Source: Variovorax paradoxus B4 (GTDB taxonomy: Bacteria; Pseudomonadota; Gammaproteobacteria; Burkholderiales; Burkholderiaceae_C). From it: 64,000 nt of DNA. Of this stretch, positions 1-10,711 are shown piece after piece. The position numbers and the translations under genes were made by a program. Where the stretch lies: assembly GCF_000463015.1 (NCBI RefSeq), contig NC_022247.1, forward strand, positions 2,790,001-2,854,000. The letters are read 5' to 3'. Position 1 is the stretch's first letter. Every line of letters begins with the position of its first letter. The notes beneath the pieces are model-generated. The model saw only the letters and a list, made by a program, of their open reading frames with translations, had not been told where the DNA came from and made no database searches.

Positions 1-269
1 GCCTGGTGTATGCGCTCGTCAACGAAGGCGCACACATCCTCGAGGATGGCATTGCCTCGAAGTCCGGCGACATCGACATGGTGTACCTCACCGGCTACGG
101 CTTCCCGATCTGGCGCGGCGGCCCGATGCACTACGCATCGCAGGTCGGCTTGTACAACGTGGCCGAAACCATGAAGCGCTTTGCCAGGAACCCGCGCGAC
201 GATGCCGAGTTCTGGCAGCCCGCGCCGCTGATCCAGAAGCTGGCGGCCGAAGGCAAGCAGTTCGGCTGA
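1..269 (+). CDS. 3-hydroxyacyl-CoA dehydrogenase, C-terminal fragment (5' end outside window)
   Basis: The frame is open from the left edge to a TGA at 267-269, so only the last ~88 residues are present. The text (YALVNEGAHILEDGIA, then YGFPIWRGGPMHYA) matches the C-terminal 3HCDH domain of multifunctional fatty-acid oxidation proteins of the FadB/FadJ type, which hydrate enoyl-CoA and oxidise 3-hydroxyacyl-CoA with NAD. The motif GYGFPxWRGGPM is typical of that domain. A thiolase gene 1.5 kb downstream on the same strand fits a beta-oxidation locus. Whether an N-terminal enoyl-CoA hydratase domain is present cannot be seen here. Confidence 0.88.
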   Translation, partial: LVYALVNEGAHILEDGIASKSGDIDMVYLTGYGFPIWRGGPMHYASQVGLYNVAETMKRFARNPRDDAEFWQPAPLIQKLAAEGKQFG

Positions 270-292
270 TCGCGACGGGACATCGACTGCCC

Positions 293-1768
293 ATGTTGAA
301 ACGCATCTTCCTCGGGCTGCTGCTGGTGCTCCTGGCACTGGTGGCGGCCGTGGCGGTCAAGACCTGGACCACGCCATCGCAGCAGCTGGCGGTGGCGCCC
401 GCACCCAAGCTGGACATCGACCTGCAGGCGGCCGCGAAGCGGCTGTCCGCGGCAATCACGTTTCGCACGGTGTCGGCCATGGACGATCCGGCCGCCAACG
501 CGGCCGAGTTCGACAAGCTTCACGCCTATCTCGCGCAGCAGTTCCCGAAGGTCCACGCGACCCTCAAGAAGGAAGTGGTGGGCCAGAGGGCGCTGCTCTA
601 CACATGGAGCGGCACCGATCCGAAGGCCTTGCCCATCGCGCTGATGGCGCACCAGGACATGGTGCCGATCGCCCCGGGCACCGAGAAAGCCTGGACGGTC
701 GATCCCTTCGCGGGCGAGATCAAGGACGGCTTCGTCTGGGGCCGCGGCACGCTCGACAACAAGAGCAACCTGTTCGCGCAGATGGAAGCCATCGAGCTGC
801 TGATCGGCAGCGGCTTCCAGCCGAGGCAGACCGTCTACCTCGTGATGGGCGACGACGAAGAGGTGAGCGGCCTGCGCGGCGCGCAGCCCATTGCCGAACT
901 GCTCAAGTCGCGCAACGTGCGCCTCGACTGGGTGCTCGACGAGGGCCTGCTGATCCTCGACGGCGTGCTGCCCGGCCTTTCGAAGCCCGCGGCGCTCATC
1001 GGACTGGCCGAGAAGGGCTATGGCACCTTCTTTCTTTCGCTCGACACCGCCCCCGGCCATTCGTCGATGCCGCCGCAGCGCAGTGCCATCGGCAGCATGA
1101 GCGCGGCGCTCGCGCGGCTCGAAGCCAACCCGATGCCCGGCGGCATCCAGGGCGTGGCAGCCCAGATGTTCGGCGCGCTCGCACCCGAGATGGGCGGCGT
1201 CAACCGCGTGATGCTCTCCAACCTGTGGCTCACCGAGCCGCTGGTGCGCGGCCAGCTCGAAAAAAGCCCGAGCAGCAACGCGATGCTGCGCACCACCACC
1301 GCGCTCACCATCGTGCGCGCCGGCAACAAGGACAACGTGCTGCCGGGCCGCGCCGAGGCGGCGGTCAACTTCCGCATCCTGCCGGGCGACAGCATCGACA
1401 GCGTCGAGGCGCACCTGCGCAAGAGCCTGGGCAACGACGAGATCAAGATCAAGCGCTACCCCGGCAACTCGGAGCCATCGCCCGTTTCACCGACCGACAG
1501 CACCGGCTACCGCGCGATCCAGCAGGCGGTGCGGCAGTCGTTTCCCGATGTGGTGGTCGCGCCCGGCCTCATGACCGCAGCCACCGATTCGCGCCACTTC
1601 AGCCTGGTGAGCGACGCCGTCTACCGCTTCTCGCCGTTCCGCATGAAGAGCGAGGACCTTGCGCGTTTCCATGGCAACAACGAGCGCCTGGCCATCTCCA
1701 ACTACGGCGAGATGATCGGCTTCTATCACCAGCTCCTGCGCAACACCAACGCTGCGCCGGCGCAATGA
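293..1768 (+). CDS. M20 family metallopeptidase, membrane-anchored or exported
   Basis: The protein has 491 residues. The N-terminus (residues 5-24) is a hydrophobic helix, a signal anchor or uncleaved signal, so the enzyme probably acts outside the inner membrane. Zinc-ligand motifs of the M20 carboxypeptidase family are visible: MAHQDMVP (His120), GRGTLDNK (Asp155) and DDEEVSG (Glu189-Glu190), followed by a dimerisation domain with the GHSSMPP motif. The family hydrolyses peptides or N-acyl amino acids; the overall arrangement resembles the PM20D1/carboxypeptidase S branch. It sits between beta-oxidation genes with 23-40 nt gaps, which may be co-transcription only. The substrate is not deducible. 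Confidence 0.9.
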   Translation: MLKRIFLGLLLVLLALVAAVAVKTWTTPSQQLAVAPAPKLDIDLQAAAKRLSAAITFRTVSAMDDPAANAAEFDKLHAYLAQQFPKVHATLKKEVVGQRALLYTWSGTDPKALPIALMAHQDMVPIAPGTEKAWTVDPFAGEIKDGFVWGRGTLDNKSNLFAQMEAIELLIGSGFQPRQTVYLVMGDDEEVSGLRGAQPIAELLKSRNVRLDWVLDEGLLILDGVLPGLSKPAALIGLAEKGYGTFFLSLDTAPGHSSMPPQRSAIGSMSAALARLEANPMPGGIQGVAAQMFGALAPEMGGVNRVMLSNLWLTEPLVRGQLEKSPSSNAMLRTTTALTIVRAGNKDNVLPGRAEAAVNFRILPGDSIDSVEAHLRKSLGNDEIKIKRYPGNSEPSPVSPTDSTGYRAIQQAVRQSFPDVVVAPGLMTAATDSRHFSLVSDAVYRFSPFRMKSEDLARFHGNNERLAISNYGEMIGFYHQLLRNTNAAPAQ

Positions 1769-1808
1769 CGACAACCTTCTTTTCCTTCCATCTTCAAAGG
1801 ACCTCACC

Positions 1809-2984
1809 ATGACCAGCGCCGTCATTGTTTCCACCGCCCGCACGCCGCTCGCGAAGAGCTGGAAGGGTGCCTTCAACATGACGCACGGCGCCACGCTCGG
1901 CGGCCACGCCGTGCAGCACGCCATCTCGCGCGCCGGCATCGAAGCCGCCGAGGTCGACGACGTGATCATGGGTTGCGCTACGCCCGAAGGCGCCACCGGC
2001 TCCAACATCGCGCGCCAGATCGCGCTGCGCGCCGACTGCCCGGTCACCACCTCGGGCATGACGATCAACCGCTTCTGCTCGTCGGGCCTGCAGACCATCG
2101 CCACCGCGGCGCAGCGCATCATCGCGGGCGAGGGCGAGGTGTACGTGGCTGGCGGCGTGGAGAGCATCTCTTGCGTGCAGAACGAAGCCAACAAGCACAT
2201 GCTGGCCGACCCCTGGCTCGTGAAGCACAAGCCCGAGATCTACTGGAACATGCTGCAGACGGCCGAGCAGGTGGCCAAGCGCTACAACATCGGCCGCGAC
2301 GCCATGGACGAGTACGGCGCCGCCAGCCAGCAGAAGGCCACCGCCGCGCTCGAAGCCGGCCGCTTCAAGGAAGAGATCGCACCGATCACCGTGCTGGCCG
2401 GCGTGGCCGATCCCGTGATGGGCCTGCGCACCAAGGAAGTCACGGTCGAGAACGATGAAGGCATCCGTGCCGGCACGACCAAGGAAGGCATCAGCGGCAT
2501 TCGACCGGCACTGCCCGGTGGTCTCATTTCGGCCGGCAATGCCAGCCAGTTCTCCGACGGCGGCGGCGCCTGCGTGGTGGTCGACGAGAAGTACGCGCAG
2601 CAAAAGGGCCTGAAGCCGCTCGGTCGCTTCCTCGGCTTTGCCGTGGCCGGCTGCGAGCCCGACGAAATGGGCATCGGCCCGGTGTTCGCGATTCCGAAGG
2701 TGCTCAAGCGCCTGGGCCTCACGGTCAACGACATCGACCTGTGGGAACTCAACGAGGCCTTCGCGGTGCAGGTGATCTATTGCCGCGACAAGCTCGGCAT
2801 TCCGGGCGACCGCCTGAACGTGGACGGTGGCGCCATCGCCGTGGGCCACCCCTACGGCGTGAGCGGCCAGCGCCTGACGGGCCACGCGCTCATCGAAGGC
2901 AAGCGCCGCGGTGCGAAGAAGGTGCTGGTCACGATGTGCATCGGCGGCGGCATGGGTGCTGCCGGCGTCTTCGAGGTGCTTTGA
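1809..2984 (+). CDS. Acetyl-CoA acetyltransferase / 3-ketoacyl-CoA thiolase
   Basis: This 391-residue protein has the normal length for a degradative or biosynthetic thiolase. The acylated nucleophile is Cys90 in the motif NRFCSSGLQ. The C-terminal catalytic motifs [14 protein letters not shown] (His) and CIGGGMG (Cys377) are intact. It cleaves 3-ketoacyl-CoA with CoA, the last step of beta-oxidation, and follows logically after the 3-hydroxyacyl-CoA dehydrogenase at the window edge. An AAAGGA ribosome-binding site lies just upstream (1796-1801). Chain-length specificity cannot be read from sequence. Confidence 0.94.
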   Translation: MTSAVIVSTARTPLAKSWKGAFNMTHGATLGGHAVQHAISRAGIEAAEVDDVIMGCATPEGATGSNIARQIALRADCPVTTSGMTINRFCSSGLQTIATAAQRIIAGEGEVYVAGGVESISCVQNEANKHMLADPWLVKHKPEIYWNMLQTAEQVAKRYNIGRDAMDEYGAASQQKATAALEAGRFKEEIAPITVLAGVADPVMGLRTKEVTVENDEGIRAGTTKEGISGIRPALPGGLISAGNASQFSDGGGACVVVDEKYAQQKGLKPLGRFLGFAVAGCEPDEMGIGPVFAIPKVLKRLGLTVNDIDLWELNEAFAVQVIYCRDKLGIPGDRLNVDGGAIAVGHPYGVSGQRLTGHALIEGKRRGAKKVLVTMCIGGGMGAAGVFEVL

Positions 2985-3120
2985 CTCTCCCCCAGTCTGC
3001 GGCGCACTACGTATCGCCTCCGCCAACCCCCTTCCGGGGGCAACACCGGCGGCCTGGTAAAGCCGGTTCCGCGGTGTTCCTGGCGCAGAGCCCGCGCATC
3101 CATTCACACCGAGATCGATC
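2985..3120. repeat. Intergenic hairpin-rich repeat-like element
   Basis: The 136-bp gap between thiolase and acyl-CoA dehydrogenase has no ORF. It contains two hairpins: CCCCC-TTCC-GGGGG at 3027-3040, and an imperfect longer one pairing AACACCGGCGG (3042-3052) with CCGCGGTGTT (3069-3078). Arrangements of this kind look like dispersed intergenic palindromic elements of Comamonadaceae; that assignment is from memory and was not searched. It could also act as an attenuator between the two genes. There is no U-tract after the hairpins, so a simple intrinsic terminator is unlikely. Confidence 0.45.
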
Positions 3121-5028
<1,908 letters not shown>

Positions 5029-5030
5029 CA

Positions 5031-5267
5031 ATGGCCAACGCCGCCCCCAACAACACTCCCAACCCCGTCAAGCCGCCGAAGCCGCACGCGCGGCTCGAGA
5101 AGTGGATCTGGATCCTGATCTACGGCGGCCTGTTTCTCGTGATTCTCGGCATTGCCACGGGCCGCACCGAGCCGGCGCTCGGCTGGTCGATGGCCGTGCC
5201 CGGCGGCGTGGTCGCCCTGGTGGGCTTCGTGCTCATCTACGTGCGCTCGCGCCTCAACGACAAATAA
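5031..5267 (+). CDS. Small two-TM membrane protein, function unknown
   Basis: A 78-residue ORF begins 2 nt after the acyl-CoA dehydrogenase stop. The proline-rich N-terminus (NNTPNPVKPPKPHARLEK) is followed by two hydrophobic helices at about residues 25-41 and 51-71, separated by a short polar loop (GRTEPALG), and a basic C-terminus (RSRLNDK). This predicts an inner-membrane hairpin. I do not recognise a family. The tight spacing to both neighbours implies that it belongs to the same transcript. The start ATG is supported by the position directly after the preceding stop. Confidence 0.75.
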   Translation: MANAAPNNTPNPVKPPKPHARLEKWIWILIYGGLFLVILGIATGRTEPALGWSMAVPGGVVALVGFVLIYVRSRLNDK

Positions 5268-5283
5268 CAGCGAAAGGCAGGCC

Positions 5284-5586
5284 ATGCTCAAGCACATCGT
5301 GATGTGGAAGTTCAAGGAACATGCCGAAGGCGCCGACAAGGCAACCAACCTGCTGAAGGCCAAGGCCTTGCTCGATGCCTGCGCCAAACTGTCGCCCGGC
5401 ACGCTGCGTTTCGAGGTGGCCATTGCCCAGCCCGGGCTCGAAGCCACCTGCGACCTGATCTTGTATTCGGAATTCACCGATACGGCTGCGCTCGCCGCCT
5501 ATTCAGACCATCCGCAGCACGTGGCGTTGAAGCCCTTCATCGGCGCGGTGCGCGAAGCGCGCCAGTGCATGGACTACATCGCCTGA
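5284..5586 (+). CDS. Dabb family (stress-responsive alpha/beta barrel) protein
   Basis: This 100-residue protein begins MLKHIVMWKFKE and contains the His/Tyr-rich pattern of dimeric alpha+beta barrel (Dabb) proteins: HIVMWKFK at the N-terminus, DLILYSEFTDTAALAAYSDHPQHVALKPFI near the C-terminus. Dabb proteins form small ferredoxin-like barrels, some being enzymes on polyketide or aromatic substrates and many uncharacterised. The ATG at 5284 follows an AAAGGCAGG ribosome site. It lies 16 nt after the small membrane protein and 28 nt before an SDR, so it is likely part of the same operon. The precise role is unknown. Confidence 0.85.
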   Translation: MLKHIVMWKFKEHAEGADKATNLLKAKALLDACAKLSPGTLRFEVAIAQPGLEATCDLILYSEFTDTAALAAYSDHPQHVALKPFIGAVREARQCMDYIA

Positions 5587-5614
5587 ACATCCAACCAGAA
5601 CAACGGAGACATCC

Positions 5615-6409
5615 ATGACCGCCCGCACCATTCAACAGCTGTTCGACCTCAGCGGTAAGACCGCCCTCATCACCGGCGGCTCGCGCGGCCTGGGCCTGCA
5701 GATGGCGCATGCGCTCGGCGAGGCTGGCGCAAAGATCATGCTGAGCTCGCGCAAGGCTGACGACCTGGAGCAGGCTGCCGCCGAGCTGCAATCGGCCGGC
5801 ATCGACGCGCGCTGGATCGCCGCCGACTGCTCGAAGGAAGAAGACACCCGCCGCCTGGCCGACGAGACGCTGCAGCGCATGGGCGCCATCGACATCCTCG
5901 TAAACAACGCGGGCGCCAGCTGGGGCGCGCCGGCCGAGAGCCATCCGGTCGAGGCCTGGGACAAGGTGATGAACCTCAACGTGCGCGGCTATTTCATCCT
6001 GTCGCAGCATGTCGCCAACGGCTACATGATTCCGAAGAAGACGGGCCGCATCATCAACATCGCATCGATCGCGGGCCTGAACGGCAACCCGCCCGAGATG
6101 CAGACGCTGGCCTACAACACCTCGAAGACGGCGGTGATCGGCTTCACGCGCACGCTGGCCGCCGAATGGGGCAAGTACAACATCAACGTGAACGCGATCT
6201 GCCCAGGCTTCTTCATGACGAAGATGGCGGCGGGCCTGATCAAGTCGCTGGGCGAGGAAAAGATGGCCTCGCATGCGCCGCTCGGCCGCCTTGGCGACGA
6301 CGAAGACCTGAAGGGGCTCACGCTGCTGTATGCGAGCGATGCCGGCAAGCACATCACCGGCCAGTGGCTGGCTGTGGATGGTGGCGTCAGCGTGGTGCTC
6401 GGGGCCTAG
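5615..6409 (+). CDS. SDR family NAD(P)-dependent oxidoreductase
   Basis: This 264-residue classical short-chain dehydrogenase has the nucleotide-binding motif TGGSRGLG at about residues 20-27, NNAG at about 92-95, a catalytic serine in NIASIAG and the YxxxK pair in YNTSK. It has the C-terminal GQWLAVDGGVSVVLG typical of FabG-like members. GGAGA precedes the ATG by a normal distance. In a beta-oxidation neighbourhood it may reduce or oxidise a 3-hydroxyacyl or related alcohol. FabG-like 3-oxoacyl reductase and gluconate 5-dehydrogenase-like activities are both possible, and the specificity is not visible. Confidence 0.92.
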   Translation: MTARTIQQLFDLSGKTALITGGSRGLGLQMAHALGEAGAKIMLSSRKADDLEQAAAELQSAGIDARWIAADCSKEEDTRRLADETLQRMGAIDILVNNAGASWGAPAESHPVEAWDKVMNLNVRGYFILSQHVANGYMIPKKTGRIINIASIAGLNGNPPEMQTLAYNTSKTAVIGFTRTLAAEWGKYNINVNAICPGFFMTKMAAGLIKSLGEEKMASHAPLGRLGDDEDLKGLTLLYASDAGKHITGQWLAVDGGVSVVLGA

Positions 6410-6428
6410 AACACAAGTAAACCGCAAC

Positions 6429-6893
6429 ATGCCTTCCTCCGACTTCACCGACATCAACGTCCGCTCGTACACGAGCCAGATTCCGTTCGCGCGCCACCTC
6501 GGCTTCGAGCTTACGAAGTTCGAGGGCGGCGAGTCCGAAATCGTCTACACCGCCAAACCCGAACACCTCAACACCTTCGACGTGACGCATGGCGGCGCCT
6601 GCATGACGCTGCTCGACATCACCATGGCGGCCGCGGCGCGCAGCGTGGCGCCCGAGACGGGTGTGGTCACCATCGAGATGAAGACCAGCTTCATGCAGCC
6701 TTCGGTCGGGCCGCTGCATGCGCGCGGCACGCTGATCCACCGCACCGCGACGCTGGCCTTCACCGAAGCCAAGATCTATGACGAGCAGGAGCGCGTGTGC
6801 GCGCATGCCACCGGCACCTTCAAGTACGTGAAGCGCCGCCTGCCTACGGGGCCCGCCAGCGCCAACGCGATGCGTCCGCCTTCTACCGATTAA
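6429..6893 (+). CDS. PaaI-type hotdog-fold acyl-CoA thioesterase
   Basis: This 154-residue protein has the hotdog core signature HGGACMTLLDITMAAAARSV, in which the HGG and following Asp are the usual active-site elements of PaaI/YigI-like thioesterases. The second strand set (ETGVVTIEMKTSFMQPSVG) also matches. It would hydrolyse acyl-CoA thioesters to free acid and CoA, releasing CoA in the catabolic pathway around it. The chosen start is ATG 6429, 19 nt after the SDR stop; the frame is open further upstream only as read-through of the SDR region. Confidence 0.9.
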   Translation: MPSSDFTDINVRSYTSQIPFARHLGFELTKFEGGESEIVYTAKPEHLNTFDVTHGGACMTLLDITMAAAARSVAPETGVVTIEMKTSFMQPSVGPLHARGTLIHRTATLAFTEAKIYDEQERVCAHATGTFKYVKRRLPTGPASANAMRPPSTD

Positions 6894-6915
6894 CGGCATT
6901 TCTCCGGAGACCTCC

Positions 6916-7932
6916 ATGCCCACCAACAAACAGATTCACCTCGACAACCGCCCCGATGGCGAAGCCGTGGCCGGCAATTTCAAGCTCGTGACTGCCGAAA
7001 CACCCGCGCTCGCCGACAACCAGGTGCTGGTGCGCCACCACTACATGAGCCTGGACCCGTACATGCGCGGCCGCATGAACGATTCCAAGAGCTATGCGCA
7101 GCCGCAGCCGCTGGGCCAGGTAATGCAGGGCGGCACGGCCGGCGAAGTGGTCGAAAGCAGGCACCCCAAGTTCGCGATGGGCGACAAGGTGGTGGGCTTC
7201 GGCGGCTGGCAGGAATACAGCGTGGTCGATGCCTCGCAGCCCGGCGCGTTGAAGAAGGTCGACACCACGCACGTGCCGCTGTCGCACTACCTGGGCGCAG
7301 TGGGCATGCCGGGCGTCACCGCCTGGTACGGCCTGGTGAAGATCATTGCGCCGAAGGCCGGCGAGACGATGGTCGTCACGGCCGCCAGCGGTGCCGTGGG
7401 CAGCGCCTTCGGCGCGCTTGCCAAGGCGCGCGGTTGCCGCGTGGTGGGCATCGCGGGCGGCCCGGACAAGTGCAAGTACGTGACCGACGAGCTCGGCTTC
7501 GACGCCTGCATCGACTACCGCCAGCATCCCGACGTGAAGAGCATGAGCGCCGCGCTCAAGGAAGCCTGCCCGAACGGCATCGACGGCTACTTCGAGAACG
7601 TGGGCGGCTACATCTTCGACGCCGTGCTGCTGCGCGCCAACGCCTTCTCGCGCGTTGCGTTGTGCGGAATGATCGCGGGCTACGACGGCCAGCCGCTGCC
7701 GCTCGCGAATCCGGCGCTGATCCTCATCAACCGCATGAAGATCGAAGGCTTCATCGTGAGCGAGCACATGGAGGTGTGGCCCGAGGCGCTGGCCGAGCTT
7801 GGCGCGCTGGTGGCCTCCGGCAAACTCAAGCCGCGCGAGTCGATTGCGCAAGGCATCGAATCCGCCCCTGAAGCCTTCCTGGGTTTGCTCAAGGGCAAGA
7901 ATTTCGGCAAGCAACTGGTCAAACTGATCTAG
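6916..7932 (+). CDS. NADP-dependent MDR-family oxidoreductase (zinc-independent)
   Basis: This 338-residue medium-chain reductase resembles the leukotriene B4 12-hydroxydehydrogenase / CurA / 2-alkenal reductase branch: an N-terminal GroES-like domain with YMSLDPYMRGRM, then a Rossmann domain with VVTAASGAVGSAFGALAKARGCRVVGIAG (about residues 153-181), and FENVGGYIFDAVL. No zinc-binding cysteine cluster is present, as usual for this branch. It would reduce alpha,beta-unsaturated carbonyl compounds with NADPH. GGAGA precedes the ATG. It lies 22 nt after the thioesterase in the same-strand run. Confidence 0.92.
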   Translation: MPTNKQIHLDNRPDGEAVAGNFKLVTAETPALADNQVLVRHHYMSLDPYMRGRMNDSKSYAQPQPLGQVMQGGTAGEVVESRHPKFAMGDKVVGFGGWQEYSVVDASQPGALKKVDTTHVPLSHYLGAVGMPGVTAWYGLVKIIAPKAGETMVVTAASGAVGSAFGALAKARGCRVVGIAGGPDKCKYVTDELGFDACIDYRQHPDVKSMSAALKEACPNGIDGYFENVGGYIFDAVLLRANAFSRVALCGMIAGYDGQPLPLANPALILINRMKIEGFIVSEHMEVWPEALAELGALVASGKLKPRESIAQGIESAPEAFLGLLKGKNFGKQLVKLI

Positions 7933-7973
7933 GACTAAGCTCGCCTCTGGAACTGATCCATCGGAGGTTCTGT

Positions 7974-9620
7974 ATGAAGAATGCTGGAACGCATGAGGTC
8001 TTCAACCAGCCCGAGCCGCTGGTGGACTACAACCTCTTCGAAACCAACCGGCCCCTTCGCGATGCGTTGAAATTCAACGCGCCGCAGCTACATGTGGCGC
8101 AGTTGCAGGAGCTCGGGGTCACCCTGGGCTCGGCCGAGATGCAGGCCCATGCGCGGCTCGCCAATACCCACACGCCAGAGCTGCACACGCACGACCGCTT
8201 CGGGCGGCGCATCGACGAGGTGGAGTTTCATCCGAGCTATCACCTGCTCATGGCCGCCGCGGTGGGCGCGGGCCTGCACGGCACCCCCTGGACGGGCACT
8301 TCCGCTTCCCCGCATGTGCTGCGGGCGGCCGGCTTCATGCTCTTCACTGAGCTGGAGCCGTCGATCCTTTGCCCCGTCTCGATGACCTACGCGGCCACAC
8401 CCGCGCTGCGCAGCAACGCCGCCGTGTATGCCGATTGGGGCCCGAAGCTCGGCAGCCTCTGGTACGACCCGGCGCTTGCTTCGTTCAAGGACAAGGCCGG
8501 CGTGACCATGGGCATGGGCATGACCGAGAAGCAGGGCGGTTCCGACGTGCGCGCCAACACCACGCGGGCCGTGCGCGATGGCAGCGACGTCTGGGGTGAG
8601 CGCTACGCGATCATCGGCCACAAGTGGTTCTTCTCGGCGCCGATGTGCGACGCCTTCCTGGTGCTCGCGCAGGCGCCCGCCGGGCTGAGCTGCTTCTTCC
8701 TGCCGCGCGTGCTGCCCGACGGCACCCGCAACGCCATGCACATCCAGCGCCTGAAGGACAAGCTCGGCAACAAGGCCAATGCCAGTTCCGAGGTCGAGTT
8801 CCACGGCGCCAGCGCGTGGCTCGTGGGCGAAGAGGGGCGCGGCATTCCGCAGATCCTCGAGATGGGCACCATGACCCGGCTCGACTGCGCGCTGGGCACC
8901 AGTGGCCTGATGCGGCAGGCGCTCGGCATTGCGCTCAACCACGCCAGCCAGCGCAAGGCCTTCGGCAAGCCGCTGATCGAGCAGCCGCTCATGAAGAACG
9001 TGCTGGCCGACCTCGCCCTCGAAAGCGAAGCTTCCACTGCACTGGCCATCCGCCTCGCGCGCGCCTTCGACCGGCAGGCCGACGAGCACGAGCGCCTGAT
9101 GGCGCGCCTGCTCACGCCCGTCGCCAAGTTCTGGGTCTGCAAGCGCGGCAGTCACTTCGCCCAGGAAGCCATGGAATGCCTCGGCGGCAACGGCTATGTG
9201 GAAGAGGGGGGCGAAGGCATCATGGCGCGCATCTACCGCGAGATGCCGCTCAACTCGATCTGGGAGGGCGCCGGCAACATCATGGCGCTCGACCTGCTGC
9301 GCGGCCTGCGCAAGGGTGATGCGGTGGCGGCACTCGCGAAAGAGTTGGCCCCCGCGCGCGGCCAGCATGCGGCGCTCGACCGCCTGGCCGACGCGCTTCC
9401 GGCACGCATCGAGGCCATGGCTTCCGAGGCCGAGGCGCGCCGCCTGGCGCAGGACGTGGCCCTGGCGGTGCAGGCTGCATTGCTCGCGCAAACCGCGCCG
9501 CCGGCCGTCGCCGATGCCTTCTGCGCATCGCGCCTGGGCGGCGACTGGGGCAACGTGTTCGGCACGCTGGGTGCGGGCACCGATTTCGATTCGATCATCG
9601 AGCGCGCGCAACCGCGCTGA
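7974..9620 (+). CDS. AidB-like acyl-CoA dehydrogenase
   Basis: This 548-residue flavoprotein has clear resemblance along its whole length to E. coli AidB: the start HEVFNQPEPLVDYNLF, then RRIDEVEFHPSYHLLM, GMGMTEKQGGSDVRANTT, GHKWFFSAPMCDAFLVLAQ, GLSCFFLPRVLPDGTRNAMHIQRLKDKLGNKANASSEVEF, and REMPLNSIWEGAGNIMALDLLR. AidB binds FAD and DNA and is linked to the alkylation response, with weak isovaleryl-CoA dehydrogenase activity. Here it lies in an acyl-CoA catabolic operon rather than an ada regulon, so a metabolic role is plausible. A GGAGG site sits upstream of the ATG. Confidence 0.93.
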   Translation: MKNAGTHEVFNQPEPLVDYNLFETNRPLRDALKFNAPQLHVAQLQELGVTLGSAEMQAHARLANTHTPELHTHDRFGRRIDEVEFHPSYHLLMAAAVGAGLHGTPWTGTSASPHVLRAAGFMLFTELEPSILCPVSMTYAATPALRSNAAVYADWGPKLGSLWYDPALASFKDKAGVTMGMGMTEKQGGSDVRANTTRAVRDGSDVWGERYAIIGHKWFFSAPMCDAFLVLAQAPAGLSCFFLPRVLPDGTRNAMHIQRLKDKLGNKANASSEVEFHGASAWLVGEEGRGIPQILEMGTMTRLDCALGTSGLMRQALGIALNHASQRKAFGKPLIEQPLMKNVLADLALESEASTALAIRLARAFDRQADEHERLMARLLTPVAKFWVCKRGSHFAQEAMECLGGNGYVEEGGEGIMARIYREMPLNSIWEGAGNIMALDLLRGLRKGDAVAALAKELAPARGQHAALDRLADALPARIEAMASEAEARRLAQDVALAVQAALLAQTAPPAVADAFCASRLGGDWGNVFGTLGAGTDFDSIIERAQPR

Positions 9621-9665
9621 ATACGGCGACAGTCGAGCAAGCACTCCACCCACGGGAAACAGCAC

Positions 9666-10604
9666 ATGGCCGACCTCATCCTGCACCACTACAACACCTC
9701 GCCGTTTTCCGAGAAGGTGCGGCTCATCCTCGGTGCCAAGAAGCTGCCCTGGAAGTCCGTCCTCATTCCGGCCATCATGCCCAAGCCAGACGTGGAGGTG
9801 CTCACGGGCGGCTACCGCAAGACGCCGTTCCTGCAGATCGGCGCCGACATGTACTGCGACAGCGCGCTCATCGCCGACGTGCTCGAGCACCTGCAGCCCG
9901 AAGCCACGCTCTATCCCGAGCCCGAGAAGGGCATGTCGCGCATCCTTGCGCAATGGGCCGACACCACGCTGTTCTGGGCCGCGATGGCCTGGAACCTGCA
10001 GCCCAAGGGCGCGGCCGAAGTGTTTGCCAAGGCGCCGCCCGAGGTCGCCAAGGCCTTCGGCGAAGACCGCGGCAAGATGAGTGCGGGCAACATGGCGCGG
10101 CTGCGCCCGGCCGACGCCGCCGGCGCCTACAAGTCGTACCTGCGCCGCCTGTCCGACATGCTCGACGACAAGCCCTACCTGTTGGGCGAGGCGCCGTGCA
10201 TTGCCGACTTCTCGGCCTACCACCCGCTCTGGTACACGCGCCGCATCGACTCGGTGCGCGGCATCCTCGACCTCACGCCCGCGGTGGTCGACTGGATGGA
10301 TCGCATGGCCGCCATCGGCCATGGCACGACCGAGAAATCCAGCGCGGAGGAAGCCATTGCCATCGCCAAGGCCGCCACGCCGCACACCCTGCTGACCGAC
10401 AGCACCTTCCAGGACGATCATGGCATTGCGCTGGGCAGCGCGGTCACGGTGCGTGCCGAGAGCTTCGGCCTCGAGGAAACCCCCGGCACGCTGGTGGCCG
10501 CCACGCGCACGCACTACACGCTGGAGCGCAGCAGCGAGCGCGTGGGCACGGTGTACGTGCACTTCCCGCGCATCGGCTATGTGCTGAAGAAAGCGGAGGC
10601 CTGA
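9666..10604 (+). CDS. Glutathione S-transferase family protein
   Basis: This 312-residue protein begins with a thioredoxin-like GST N-domain (HHYNTSPFSEKVRLILGAKKLPW, then GGYRKTPFLQIG and DSALIADVLE) and continues with an all-helical C-domain containing KPYLLGEAPCIADFSAYHPLW. About 80 residues at the C-terminus extend beyond a typical ~220-residue GST. Family members conjugate or reduce substrates with glutathione, or act as detoxification or isomerase partners in catabolic pathways. It is 45 nt after the AidB-like gene. The substrate is unknown. Confidence 0.9.
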   Translation: MADLILHHYNTSPFSEKVRLILGAKKLPWKSVLIPAIMPKPDVEVLTGGYRKTPFLQIGADMYCDSALIADVLEHLQPEATLYPEPEKGMSRILAQWADTTLFWAAMAWNLQPKGAAEVFAKAPPEVAKAFGEDRGKMSAGNMARLRPADAAGAYKSYLRRLSDMLDDKPYLLGEAPCIADFSAYHPLWYTRRIDSVRGILDLTPAVVDWMDRMAAIGHGTTEKSSAEEAIAIAKAATPHTLLTDSTFQDDHGIALGSAVTVRAESFGLEETPGTLVAATRTHYTLERSSERVGTVYVHFPRIGYVLKKAEA

Positions 10605-10711
10605 AAGAACGCGCCGGCACGGGGCACCTTCGTGACTGCGCTGCGGCGCATTCCGTATTTCAATGGTGCCTCCAACGTCAGAGACATTCAACGCAAGAAG
10701 GACACCGGCAA

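Noticed and set aside
8088..10691. Minus-strand open frame of 867 codons opposite the AidB-like and GST genes
   Set aside because: It has an Arg/His-rich shadow translation, no family resemblance and no start context.
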